DNA from: a virus
Length of the DNA stretch: 31,873 bases
Strand: one strand, 5' to 3'
Virus record (IMG/VR): IMGVR_UViG_3300034272_002099
Coordinates: 1 to 31,873 of that record
Numbering within the stretch: the first letter of the stretch is position 1; every line of letters begins with the position of its first letter. The translations under genes and the position numbers were made by a program. The notes below the pieces were generated by a model. It saw only the letters and a program-made list of their open reading frames with translations. It was not told the DNA's origin and searched no databases. Shown here piece by piece: positions 21,106 to 28,776 of this stretch.

Positions 21106-22830
21106 ATGATTGAACAAGGCATACAGTTATCCGATCTTTCAGGTCGGCTGATGTCGTCTCTACGCGCCTTAGATGTGAGCAATCCTATCGACGATGCGTA
21201 TTTGATTTGTAGCAACATTGCCGCGTTAGCAGGAAGGTTGATACAAGAGGAGCACGTTACAGAAAAACAGGTGCGTGATCGCTTGTTACCGATCATAGAC
21301 GGATTTGCCGTGAGCAGGTGCAATAACGATGATGTTCTTGAAACAGAACTGCGAGTTAATCTGCATACGCAATTTGATACAGCGTTGAAACACGGTATCA
21401 AAAAGACTACGCTTCACGATCGCATACGTCAGGCAGTTGATTTTGCTAGTCTGTCATCAAAGTATTCTAACAGAATTTGGAAACAAACGGAGCATGGAAA
21501 CAAGCTCGTTCACACGGCTACGGCTGAATGCGTACTCGAAGAGGTGGAATTAGCTTGCGTTGATCTAGGCATACGCAAGCAATTCTATCAATACGCCGTG
21601 GACAAGGGATACTGGGAAAAAATCACAACACTGACAGTCAAAAAAATTGTAGTCGGCATCATCGGTGATACAGCTACGGATTCAATGGCTGGAGCTATTG
21701 TTGGCCTAGTTGCAACAATGTGCGAAGTACGTGGCGATGTATTCAATTCTCGACAACACATGATCAACCTTCGCAACGTGGCGTATGATCTTGATGTCTA
21801 TAAAGGTGTAAACCACGACAAAGAGTATTACTGCACGTATAGCCTTGGCTATGACTACGATCCGCAAGCTGAATGCACGTACACTGATCAAATACTTGAT
21901 CAATACGCACTCGGTGACGAGCATTGGATAAAGTGTTTTTGGGAGATGGCTGGATATTGCTTGCAGTCACCGTACTTCATCAATAAGATGTTCTGGCTGG
22001 TAGGCGATGGTGCTAACGGTAAATCAACGGTACAGCGCCTATTACACGAGCTTGTAGGTCACGCATTAACGAAGACTGGCTTTCAAGTGCGTGATCTTGG
22101 CAAGGATTTCTACCTATACAGCGTTATTGGCAAGCGTATGGCTCTTTGTGGCGATGCGGCTGTTCGTATGGATAACATCGACTTGCTCAAACAATTCACT
22201 GGGGGTGATGCTCTTTCGACAAATGTCAAGTTCGGCGATCACGTACAATTCGAAAACACAGCAAAATTGATCCTCTGCATGAACCGTGCGCCTCTTATTT
22301 CAAGTCATGAGGCGTTAAAGCCGATCACACGACGTATCGTATGGCTGCCATTTGAGTATCGCATCAAAACGCCCGATCCAACCGTCGAAAAAAAGATGTT
22401 ATCTGAATTGCCTGGTCATTTCAACAAGGCGGTCGATGGCCTCAAGCGCTTACGTGATCAGGGATCATTCACTAAGGTCGAGCGTGGTGAAAAGGCTCTG
22501 AGTATTTGGGCTGGTACGGCTAACCTACTCGAAGTATTTATTGCTGAGAAAATTGCCGTATCTGATACGCAAAAGGTTCGCCTTGGAGAGCTATGGAAGC
22601 AATACAAGAAGTGGATGGATGACTGGGGAGGTCGTTTGTGGGAGTCCGATCCATATAACATACGATCAGCGCATCAGTTGTCACGTGAAGTCATTGCTCG
22701 ATTTGGTTGTCGAAAGGAATACGAGCACTGCCGATACGTATCCGAGAGTGGAGCATGGGTAAGTGGCAAACAGGCTTATCTATATGGCATAGGAATACGC
22801 GACGAAACAGTGCCAGACGATCCTTTTTAG
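21106..22830 (+). CDS. D5/P4-type superfamily 3 replicative helicase
   Basis: The protein has 574 residues; GAGG lies shortly before ATG 21106. A D5-N-like helical region occupies about 110-290. The SF3 helicase core follows: Walker A GDGANGKST (300-308), Walker B-type KRMALCGD (to D350) and motif C KLILCMNRAP with N393, then RR at 409-410 as likely arginine fingers. A winged-helix-like C-terminal end lies at about 480-570. These helicases unwind DNA as hexamers during phage and plasmid replication. Many family members have an N-terminal primase; here the first ~110 residues show no primase motif, so priming may depend on the host. It is the only replication enzyme in the genome. Confidence 0.92.
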   Translation: MIEQGIQLSDLSGRLMSSLRALDVSNPIDDAYLICSNIAALAGRLIQEEHVTEKQVRDRLLPIIDGFAVSRCNNDDVLETELRVNLHTQFDTALKHGIKKTTLHDRIRQAVDFASLSSKYSNRIWKQTEHGNKLVHTATAECVLEEVELACVDLGIRKQFYQYAVDKGYWEKITTLTVKKIVVGIIGDTATDSMAGAIVGLVATMCEVRGDVFNSRQHMINLRNVAYDLDVYKGVNHDKEYYCTYSLGYDYDPQAECTYTDQILDQYALGDEHWIKCFWEMAGYCLQSPYFINKMFWLVGDGANGKSTVQRLLHELVGHALTKTGFQVRDLGKDFYLYSVIGKRMALCGDAAVRMDNIDLLKQFTGGDALSTNVKFGDHVQFENTAKLILCMNRAPLISSHEALKPITRRIVWLPFEYRIKTPDPTVEKKMLSELPGHFNKAVDGLKRLRDQGSFTKVERGEKALSIWAGTANLLEVFIAEKIAVSDTQKVRLGELWKQYKKWMDDWGGRLWESDPYNIRSAHQLSREVIARFGCRKEYEHCRYVSESGAWVSGKQAYLYGIGIRDETVPDDPF

Positions 22831-22978
22831 GCTCTGAATCGTCGTAAGTCCTTTACTTTCATGCAGAAAAATGACCTAATCGTTGCTTAATCGCAAATAA
22901 ATTAGGTCAAAACTGGGTTTTTAGTGGTATTTTGTTGGGTCTTTTCTGGTAACTTTCTGGTAACTTTTTGGGTGTCAA
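22831..22978 (+). promoter_or_regulatory. Regulatory gap: 8-bp inverted repeat and 11-bp tandem repeat before the Xre-like gene
   Basis: GACCTAAT (22873-22880) and ATTAGGTC (22901-22908) form a perfect inverted repeat; a smaller TTGC/GCAA pair (22883-22886, 22893-22896) sits inside. Downstream, TTCTGGTAACT occurs twice in tandem (22944-22954, 22955-22965), 14 bases before the ATG of an Xre-like protein. The hairpin is followed by AAAACTGGGTTTTT and could be a weak terminator for the helicase mRNA; the tandem repeat is more likely a regulator-binding site. No gene lies here. Confidence 0.6.
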
Positions 22979-23281
22979 ATGAGCGCTTTAGATGAAACAA
23001 CACCATTAGAAGGCGATGAGCTGCGGTTCATCAGATTAAAGTATGGACTCAGCCTGTGTTCAGCAGCAAAACTGTTGGGAACAACAAGACTGTACTTACG
23101 TAAGGTCGAGTGCGGAGATAAGCCATGCAAAATCCTTTATGCGAAAAGGTATGAGCAGGTTCTCGGAGCAAAGTGGTTTAAGATGCTTCGCAAGCTGTAC
23201 GTCGAGCACAAAGCAAAAAAGCCCATAGCACACGTGCCAGGGCTGAATGATCATGAATTTATTGAGGAGCTTACGCGATGA
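22979..23281 (+). CDS. Xre/Cro-type HTH regulator
   Basis: The protein has 100 residues. LRFIRLKYGLSLCSAAKLLG and the following TTRLYLRKVECGDKP (about 16-50) have the pattern of an Xre-family helix-turn-helix: a first helix, then the conserved A/LG and the recognition helix. The rest is basic and helical. It follows a 148-base gap with tandem repeats that may be its operator. The final codons contain GAGGAG for the next gene, whose ATG overlaps its stop (ATGA). It is a likely switch regulator for replication or late genes. Confidence 0.72.
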   Translation: MSALDETTPLEGDELRFIRLKYGLSLCSAAKLLGTTRLYLRKVECGDKPCKILYAKRYEQVLGAKWFKMLRKLYVEHKAKKPIAHVPGLNDHEFIEELTR

Positions 23282-23499
23282 TTGAGGATAATTCAGTACA
23301 CCAGTTGTATGCAGCTTCCGCATTGCAGCCTCTGTTGCAAAAGCTCAGTCTTGATCTTTTGGCTAAACCTGGCGTTATGGATAGGGTCTGTGCAGCGTCA
23401 CACGCGATAGCACACGTAATGGTAGAATTAGAGCAGAGCAAGGCATACAAAACAGAAAAGACTTGCAACGAATCAATTACCCAGGAGAATAAGCGATGA
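23278..23499 (+). CDS. Small hypothetical protein, coupled to the Xre-like gene
   Basis: The protein has 73 residues, is helical, with Leu/Ala-rich middle and polar Lys/Asn/Glu end. ATG overlaps the upstream stop (ATGA); GAGGAG lies 8 bases before. The final codons carry CAGGAGAA for the next gene. It has no known domain. The tight coupling argues for a true gene with a partner role. Confidence 0.65.
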   Translation: MIEDNSVHQLYAASALQPLLQKLSLDLLAKPGVMDRVCAASHAIAHVMVELEQSKAYKTEKTCNESITQENKR

Positions 23500-23759
23500 T
23501 GGGCGCACCAGATTGGAACGAAAACTCTGAATATATCCTCAAGCAGAAACTAGATTGGGCAGAGTCATACGTTGTCAAACAAGAACAGTTGATTCTTGAG
23601 TTGATAAAGGGACTAAGCGATATAGCGAATGTAACGGTTCACTCTGATTGGCGAAATAAGAAAACACTACAAACGAAGCAAATAGCCGTTACAACATTAG
23701 AAGCTGCAAAAACTCATTTTAAGGCAATGGGATGGAGGTATGATGACGACTTTAAGTAA
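23496..23759 (+). CDS. Small hypothetical protein, last of the rightward operon
   Basis: The protein has 87 residues (MMG start; either of two adjacent ATGs possible). CAGGAG stands 8 bases before. It is helical, with charged heptad-like first part (EYILKQKLDWAESYVVKQEQ) and an aromatic C-terminus (MGWRYDDDF). Its last 8 bases overlap the end of the opposing J-domain gene, so the two operons converge here without a visible terminator. No family recognised. Confidence 0.65.
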   Translation: MMGAPDWNENSEYILKQKLDWAESYVVKQEQLILELIKGLSDIANVTVHSDWRNKKTLQTKQIAVTTLEAAKTHFKAMGWRYDDDFK

Positions 23760-24156
23760 TCCGCTTCTTTGACTTACGCGCTTTCTTACGCTTTTCAACC
23801 TTGATAGCGTCGAGCTGATCCATAACAGTCGTGTAGACAACGGCTGCCTTTGCAACAATCTCTGCACCTTGCTGAATGAAGGTGAAGAGATTGTTCATTT
23901 TATCCTCTAAGCTAGGCTGATAGAACGCCTGCGGTGGCATTTGATGCCCATACTGGGGCATAGGGTTAGGTTGAGCCTGAAAAGTCTCTTGTGGCTCGTT
24001 TTTGACTGGGTTCTTGACGCGCTCAATGGCACGATCATAAGCCTCCATCATTGCCAGGAAACGCTCATTGGAGCCTCCAGCATCGGGATGTAGCTCTGTG
24101 ACTAGCGATCGCTTACGACGCTCAATCTGCTCTATCGTTTGGCAATCATCAAACAT
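23752..24156 (-). CDS. DnaJ-like (J-domain) protein
   Basis: The protein has 134 residues. TELHPDAGGSNERFLAMMEA (about 20-39) holds the HPD signature and the following helix IV pattern of J domains, which stimulate Hsp70/DnaK. The domain is short, as in phage J proteins, and lacks a full helix I. A Pro/Gln/Met-rich linker (about 58-80) leads to a helical part and a basic tail (KVEKRKKARKSKKR). It may recruit host DnaK for capsid assembly or replication. It lies just past a terminator, so it needs read-through or its own promoter. Confidence 0.8.
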   Translation of the reverse strand: MFDDCQTIEQIERRKRSLVTELHPDAGGSNERFLAMMEAYDRAIERVKNPVKNEPQETFQAQPNPMPQYGHQMPPQAFYQPSLEDKMNNLFTFIQQGAEIVAKAAVVYTTVMDQLDAIKVEKRKKARKSKKRIT

Positions 24157-24168
24157 ACTTCAACATAC

Positions 24169-24195
24169 AAAAAAAGGGGCTTACAAGCCCCTTTT
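24169..24195 (-). terminator. Terminator overlapping the stop codon of the last gene in the second late block
   Basis: AAAAGGGGCT (24172-24181) and AGCCCCTTTT (24186-24195) form a 10-bp stem with a 4-base loop. Leftward, it is followed by TTTG. The TAA stop of the 102-residue gene (24181-24183) falls in the loop region, and its last codons AAA AGG GGC TTG form one arm. The stem is nearly symmetrical, so it could also block rightward transcription from 23.7 kb. Confidence 0.85.
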
Positions 24196-24489
24196 CAATG
24201 CCTCTACTGCCTCTTCGCAGGTCACTGGATCAATTCTAGTGCCTTGGCATATCCTTCGCCTAACTGGAACCCAAAACGCTCTCGTACAAGGCCGTGGATA
24301 CGTTGTCAAATATAGATAGGCGTATTGATCTTCTGGACAGTCGCAATCGTCTGTGATGTCAGGCATGAATTGCACGGCTACTGGAGCGCGAACAGCATCA
24401 GGCGTTGGCTCATAGCCAGCGTAGATGCGTATTTGCTCGACGATCTCATAGCAATCAATCGGGTCGCAGTCTGATCGTAAGTATGCCAT
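24181..24489 (-). CDS. Cys-repeat protein related to the tandem units of the tail-anchored 347-residue protein
   Basis: ATG 24489 (5 bases after the upstream stop) gives 102 residues; a GTG at 24513 is an alternative. C51, C81 and C91 have spacings of 30 and 10, close to unit B of the 347-residue protein (31 and 10). The local sequences also agree: AYLYLTTY against AYVTDY, WVPVRRRIC against VKVKVLVC, and PVTCEEAVEAL against KIDCDEVVKAL. A partial earlier copy (C8 DPID C13) precedes it. It ends KRGL, with no membrane anchor. This is a free, soluble form of an unnamed Cys domain. It is the last gene before a terminator. Confidence 0.75.
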   Translation of the reverse strand: MAYLRSDCDPIDCYEIVEQIRIYAGYEPTPDAVRAPVAVQFMPDITDDCDCPEDQYAYLYLTTYPRPCTRAFWVPVRRRICQGTRIDPVTCEEAVEALKRGL

Positions 24490-24494
24490 AGCTC

Positions 24495-27095
24495 TTACCA
24501 AGTAGCCTTCCACTTAGGATCGCGCATACCTGAGTTGCCGAAAATGGTGTGTGTCTTAAGAGGGCCATCTCGGTGCTTGCGAAGTTCCGCTGTAGCTGTT
24601 CCCTTGTCATTTGTTGTGGCAATCTCAGTATCAACACCGTGCGCCAGAGCCTGAATACCAGCGTAAGCGTTCTTGCCCTTCGTGGCCTGAGCAATGAACA
24701 CCCAGCTCACTTCAGGGAACGTCTGCATCAGTTCAACAATCGTTTTCTGCTCTGCGTTGATCATGTTGATCGAGTCAACGATCACATAGCGATACATACC
24801 CGTGTTGACCAGTGCTGTCAGACGATCAATCGTACCTTGATCATCGAAGTTGACATTCTCGCTATAGGCCTTCATCAAGTCCATGCGAGCCTTAAGACGA
24901 CCTGACGATACCTTTTCCTCAGTCATGAAGTAAAGTACACGCCCTGTATTTGTTTCTGCCAATTCGTTTGCCAGTCGCAGAACAAATGACGATTTGCCAG
25001 AACCAGCTCCTCCCCAAATGAGCATATTGAATTTGGCAAGCAGGTTGGTCAAAAATTCCTTCAGTTCGCCTTGCAGTGGCAACGATTCAGGCGCAGGCAT
25101 ATTCACGACATCTTGTGTCGTAAATGGTGCTGTTTCCTTTTGCTGCTCTTTCTCTTGTACGTCCAAGATTTTACCATCGAGTGACGCTGCATCATCGGAA
25201 AGTCCGTTTGAGTGCTTTGCGACGATAGACTTAGCCCAGTTATATCCAGCATCACCACCCCACAAAGCCCACGCAATGCGACCAGCTGTAGGGTAGCCAT
25301 CCTCACCTAGCCTAAATCCTTCAGCATTCTTATCGACCTGGTGGCGGTCAAAATAGGCTTTCATACGCTTAACCGTATCCAGGCTTACTGAACGACCGTT
25401 TGATAGATCGCGAGCACGCGCAACACCTACTTCAGTTCCACCACGATTGAATTCACGTCGCCACTCAAGTCCACGCTCTGCCTCTTTCTGTACGCTTTCA
25501 GGTGGCACGAAACTATCTTCACTAAGGTTGCTATCGTCAAGCGTAGGGTCATAGCCCCATTCATTGATCGAGTTGCCCTCTGTAAATAGCTCCTTAGCCT
25601 TGACTGTCTTTGTCAAGATCGTGTATCCATTTGGAATGCTTGCCTCACCGTGATCAATAGCGTACTGACGACTGATTGCAACCCAATCTTTCGGATTGAT
25701 TGTCGGTTGAATTGATGCGCCTTGAACTGAGCCAAGGTTCTCAATTTGCGAGTCAACGAATTCTGAGTATTCGTCTGCGCTATGCGGTGGAACGTCAGTC
25801 CAAGGAGGTACAGAGCCGTTGCTATTGATGTACTTGCGATCCTGCTTGAGATCGGAGATGTTGTCCTGCAATCCCTTTTCTACAGCACGGTAAATCTTGA
25901 CCTTCGCTTCTGGATCGTTCTGGATATTCCGAATAATCTGCAATGACTCAGGATCACTCTCAGAACCAGTGCCGTACTCGTTCAGCGCCTTTGCAAATGA
26001 CATCGTGTAAATACCTGGGAACGACTTAGAAACGTCGTAGGCAGGGCTGAAAAAGCCTTCCTCATCGCGATACGGAGCTTTGTGACGACCGTCATTTTCT
26101 GTGTTATCAGAAAGTGTTACAGCAGATTGACTATCGTCACCTAACCCAGAAAAACCCCTCGATGTCAATTTTTTTGCGTCGCGCACAATGTTAATCAGGT
26201 CATCAACATCAGCAGTACCGAATTCACCTTCTGCATTTGGTCTATTTTGACTGGAGACATATTTGATTTTGTTCGCTGCGAATGCAGATCGGGTAGCTGT
26301 TAGGCTGAAAGCCCACTCCCATGCCGCATCGGTAATCAGTGACCAAATCTTAGCACCTTCTTTCTCGCATGAGAAAAAACGATTCAACTGATTTCTTTCT
26401 TTTGCTGCACGCAACGCAATGCTCGCTGGTGATGTACCATCGAGCTTCAAATCTAACAACTTCGCAATTTGCTGGTCAACAGCCTTGAGAATGTCTGTTT
26501 GCAGCGCTTCGCCGATATGAAAATTTGAATCAACACGGTCAAAGATGTACGTGGTAGGCACTGAGCAAGCGTACAGCTTTTTAATTGAATCGAATTGACA
26601 GAAAACCGAGAAATCGGCAGCCGAAAAAGCTGCTGTATTTGGATGATTATGTGTTACGATAAACCGCTTAGTATCGTCAGAAAGCACATTCGTCGGAATG
26701 GAGACAGCGCCTTTTTCTCGCGTAGCGTAACCCATGTAAATCATTTTACTAGGGTTGTCGTAGTCAAAAACACCGATAAATTCAAGTTGTGCTGATGAGA
26801 TTGCATTGTTGAATTGCTCAAGATTCAACTCACTCAAGTCATCAAGCAATCGCTGTGATGGAACGCTTGGAGGCACACCTTTGTCACAGGCTTCTGAATC
26901 AAATTCAACGACAGAAGTAAGCAGCTTGATCACCCTATCAACAATGAAAGCCTTACGCAGATCGTTGTCAAATTTCCCAGCAAGAACCTTCTTCTCAAAG
27001 TTCTCTGAGTTGCTGGCGATACGCTTGCTCTTTTGCACCAGATCAATCTTTACAGTATCAGAAAGACTGTAGTTGCTAGTCATATTGCTGTTCAT
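24495..27095 (-). CDS. Polyvalent multidomain protein: JAB metalloprotease, ADP-ribosyltransferase-like domain, conserved phage module, RecA/KaiC-like ATPase
   Basis: The protein has 866 residues. A JAB/MPN domain (about 80-200) holds E105 and H149-x-H151-P...S158-x-x-D161, the zinc-protease motif. FSGLG at 315-319 (26136-26153) ends this part. Residues about 330-525 resemble ADP-ribosyltransferases: R403 in KIYRAV, KDWVAISRQYA, and NEWGYDP at 511-517. Residues about 535-625 hold GRxGTEVGVARARDL-type and GEDGYPTAGRIAWALWGGD segments, a module I know from phage polyproteins. SNGLS at 629-633 precedes a RecA/KaiC-like ATPase with Walker A GGAGSGKSS (695-703) and Walker B YVIVDS (770-775). The sites fall between domains, so the protein may be cut into separate enzymes, perhaps delivered with the DNA. 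ATG 27095 overlaps the previous stop. Confidence 0.85.
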   Translation of the reverse strand: MNSNMTSNYSLSDTVKIDLVQKSKRIASNSENFEKKVLAGKFDNDLRKAFIVDRVIKLLTSVVEFDSEACDKGVPPSVPSQRLLDDLSELNLEQFNNAISSAQLEFIGVFDYDNPSKMIYMGYATREKGAVSIPTNVLSDDTKRFIVTHNHPNTAAFSAADFSVFCQFDSIKKLYACSVPTTYIFDRVDSNFHIGEALQTDILKAVDQQIAKLLDLKLDGTSPASIALRAAKERNQLNRFFSCEKEGAKIWSLITDAAWEWAFSLTATRSAFAANKIKYVSSQNRPNAEGEFGTADVDDLINIVRDAKKLTSRGFSGLGDDSQSAVTLSDNTENDGRHKAPYRDEEGFFSPAYDVSKSFPGIYTMSFAKALNEYGTGSESDPESLQIIRNIQNDPEAKVKIYRAVEKGLQDNISDLKQDRKYINSNGSVPPWTDVPPHSADEYSEFVDSQIENLGSVQGASIQPTINPKDWVAISRQYAIDHGEASIPNGYTILTKTVKAKELFTEGNSINEWGYDPTLDDSNLSEDSFVPPESVQKEAERGLEWRREFNRGGTEVGVARARDLSNGRSVSLDTVKRMKAYFDRHQVDKNAEGFRLGEDGYPTAGRIAWALWGGDAGYNWAKSIVAKHSNGLSDDAASLDGKILDVQEKEQQKETAPFTTQDVVNMPAPESLPLQGELKEFLTNLLAKFNMLIWGGAGSGKSSFVLRLANELAETNTGRVLYFMTEEKVSSGRLKARMDLMKAYSENVNFDDQGTIDRLTALVNTGMYRYVIVDSINMINAEQKTIVELMQTFPEVSWVFIAQATKGKNAYAGIQALAHGVDTEIATTNDKGTATAELRKHRDGPLKTHTIFGNSGMRDPKWKATW

Positions 27096-27394
27096 GGCTT
27101 GTTTATTGGTGTCAATTCGGAAAAGACTGTCAGTCGAGCCTTGTCGCTATCGAAAGGCAGATTTTTGTTTGCTTCTCTTGTAACATAGCCCTCAAAATCA
27201 ACGGAGATGTAGTCTGTTACTAAACCACCACCGCCAGTATCATCAATTTCAATACGACGCACACGAATGAATACCATCAAAGGCATATACACTGATCCAA
27301 GAACGTCAACGCTTTGGATTGTAGCGTCATCAGCATACGAATTATACAAGATTGAAGTAGCAGCTTTTTGAGCGTCACTATAAAAGTGTTTCAT
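27092..27394 (-). CDS. Small hypothetical protein between the VWA-like and polyvalent genes
   Basis: ATG 27394 has the strongest ribosome binding site of the block (GGAGGAGG, 6 bases away), placed inside the last codons of the upstream gene. The 100-residue product has a helical start (DAQKAATSILYNSYAD) and a beta-rich middle (VYMPLMVFIRVRRIEI). It shares one base with the upstream stop and overlaps the downstream ATG. It may bridge or fold the neighbouring proteins; no known family. Confidence 0.68.
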   Translation of the reverse strand: MKHFYSDAQKAATSILYNSYADDATIQSVDVLGSVYMPLMVFIRVRRIEIDDTGGGGLVTDYISVDFEGYVTREANKNLPFDSDKARLTVFSELTPINKP

Positions 27395-28776
27395 CAACTT
27401 CCTCCTCCGTAGAGTACCCGTAAAGCAGCAAGTTTTGTTCTAACTGCATCTTGTGCTCGATTGAGGCTAAAACGTCCAGAAATAACAACTCTGGTCTCGT
27501 TTTCAAGATTGTTTATGTTATACCGATCGAGCAAATCTTCAATCTCATATTCATCGGTAACAGGTGCGCCTAAGCTCTCAGGTAGCGTTCGCCACCACAT
27601 CCATGCAGCAGAGCAATGAGCTTGAAACATATCATAGCGAAAAAATGCTGGATCGCCACCGTAAATGAGCGATGTATTGAAATCAAGCAGTTCGTTGTAT
27701 GATTTGATGCTAAACAAGTTTACGAAAACAGCCTCTCTTTTACCAGAGCCAGTGGCACTACTTTTTGCAACTGGATCACGCGCATCGTAAGGATACGAAT
27801 GGGCAAGTGTTTCGGCTTTCTTTGTTTTCGCAGTGAACATTGATGTTATGCTAACCTTGAAACCATTGCCAACCAAAAGTTTAGCTAAAGCAACGGCGGC
27901 GAAAGAGTTGTAACGGTACGACTCAGCGTCAACATCTGCACTTGCTACGATGTTGACGTAGATGTTAATGTACGGCGTGATTTTGATTTTGTTGTCTTTG
28001 GTAGCGTAAACCTTCTTAGCCTGTGTACGAAATTTAGGCTGCCCTGAGTCACGCTGCTCATAACCGTAAATACCAACTTGCACATCTTGTGCATCTTTCA
28101 AATAATATCCATCATCTTTTCGTACTACTGACGATGGAGAAATACACTGTTCATCTGATTCATCCACCTTATAACAAGGAAATGCGTATAGCGTAGGTGC
28201 TACACGAGAGAAGGTAAAGATACCAGTAGCCTTGCTTGTAAAGATGGTACGGGGACGAGGAACGTCAGTCTCAGGATTGATTTTGAGGTCAGCTTCAAAA
28301 CGATCGAAAAAACGATTGGCTTCTTCGAGTTTGGGGTAGACCTTTTTCGTTCCTGTCACATACGCATACATTTCGGAGTTGCGAACGTCATATCCGAACC
28401 AAGCCGTACTACGAAGCTTGATATTGCGCTCTGAAAAGTAGTCAAACACGTTATCAAAAAGTGGCCTGAAGGCAGGATCAACTGTAATTGAATTACGTGT
28501 GTCAATCAATTTCTGAATGGATTTGCCGATAGACGACAAATCACCCAAGTCAGTCAAGTAAAGATCAGGACTTTTACTTATGCTCTTGGCAAGGTCATCC
28601 ATCTGAGGATTATCACGATAGCTTCCACGTAAACCGTAAAGCTCCTTCAGCTTGTACGGAGACATATAGAAACTACGCAAACCTGAAGCCCTACGATACG
28701 CTACATCCCGAAATGGCAATTTTGTTCCATTCTTGATTAGCGAGTATTGTTTAGAGCTTAAGCTAAAGATTGACAT
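27394..28776 (-). CDS. VWA-like partner of the MoxR ATPase
   Basis: ATG 28776 shares a base with the stop of the ATPase gene (TAATG) and gives 460 residues. Residues about 270-320 (PYINIYVNIVASADVDAE, then AAVALAKLLVGNGFKVSITS) follow the strand-loop-helix-strand plan of a von Willebrand factor A domain with a degenerate metal site, as seen in phage proteins paired with MoxR-type ATPases. The rest is basic and mixed. MoxR/VWA pairs act as remodelling chaperones, often for metal or complex assembly. Here a role in capsid or membrane-protein assembly is plausible. The VWA assignment is moderate, as the classical DxSxS is missing. Confidence 0.72.
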   Translation of the reverse strand: MSIFSLSSKQYSLIKNGTKLPFRDVAYRRASGLRSFYMSPYKLKELYGLRGSYRDNPQMDDLAKSISKSPDLYLTDLGDLSSIGKSIQKLIDTRNSITVDPAFRPLFDNVFDYFSERNIKLRSTAWFGYDVRNSEMYAYVTGTKKVYPKLEEANRFFDRFEADLKINPETDVPRPRTIFTSKATGIFTFSRVAPTLYAFPCYKVDESDEQCISPSSVVRKDDGYYLKDAQDVQVGIYGYEQRDSGQPKFRTQAKKVYATKDNKIKITPYINIYVNIVASADVDAESYRYNSFAAVALAKLLVGNGFKVSITSMFTAKTKKAETLAHSYPYDARDPVAKSSATGSGKREAVFVNLFSIKSYNELLDFNTSLIYGGDPAFFRYDMFQAHCSAAWMWWRTLPESLGAPVTDEYEIEDLLDRYNINNLENETRVVISGRFSLNRAQDAVRTKLAALRVLYGGGS

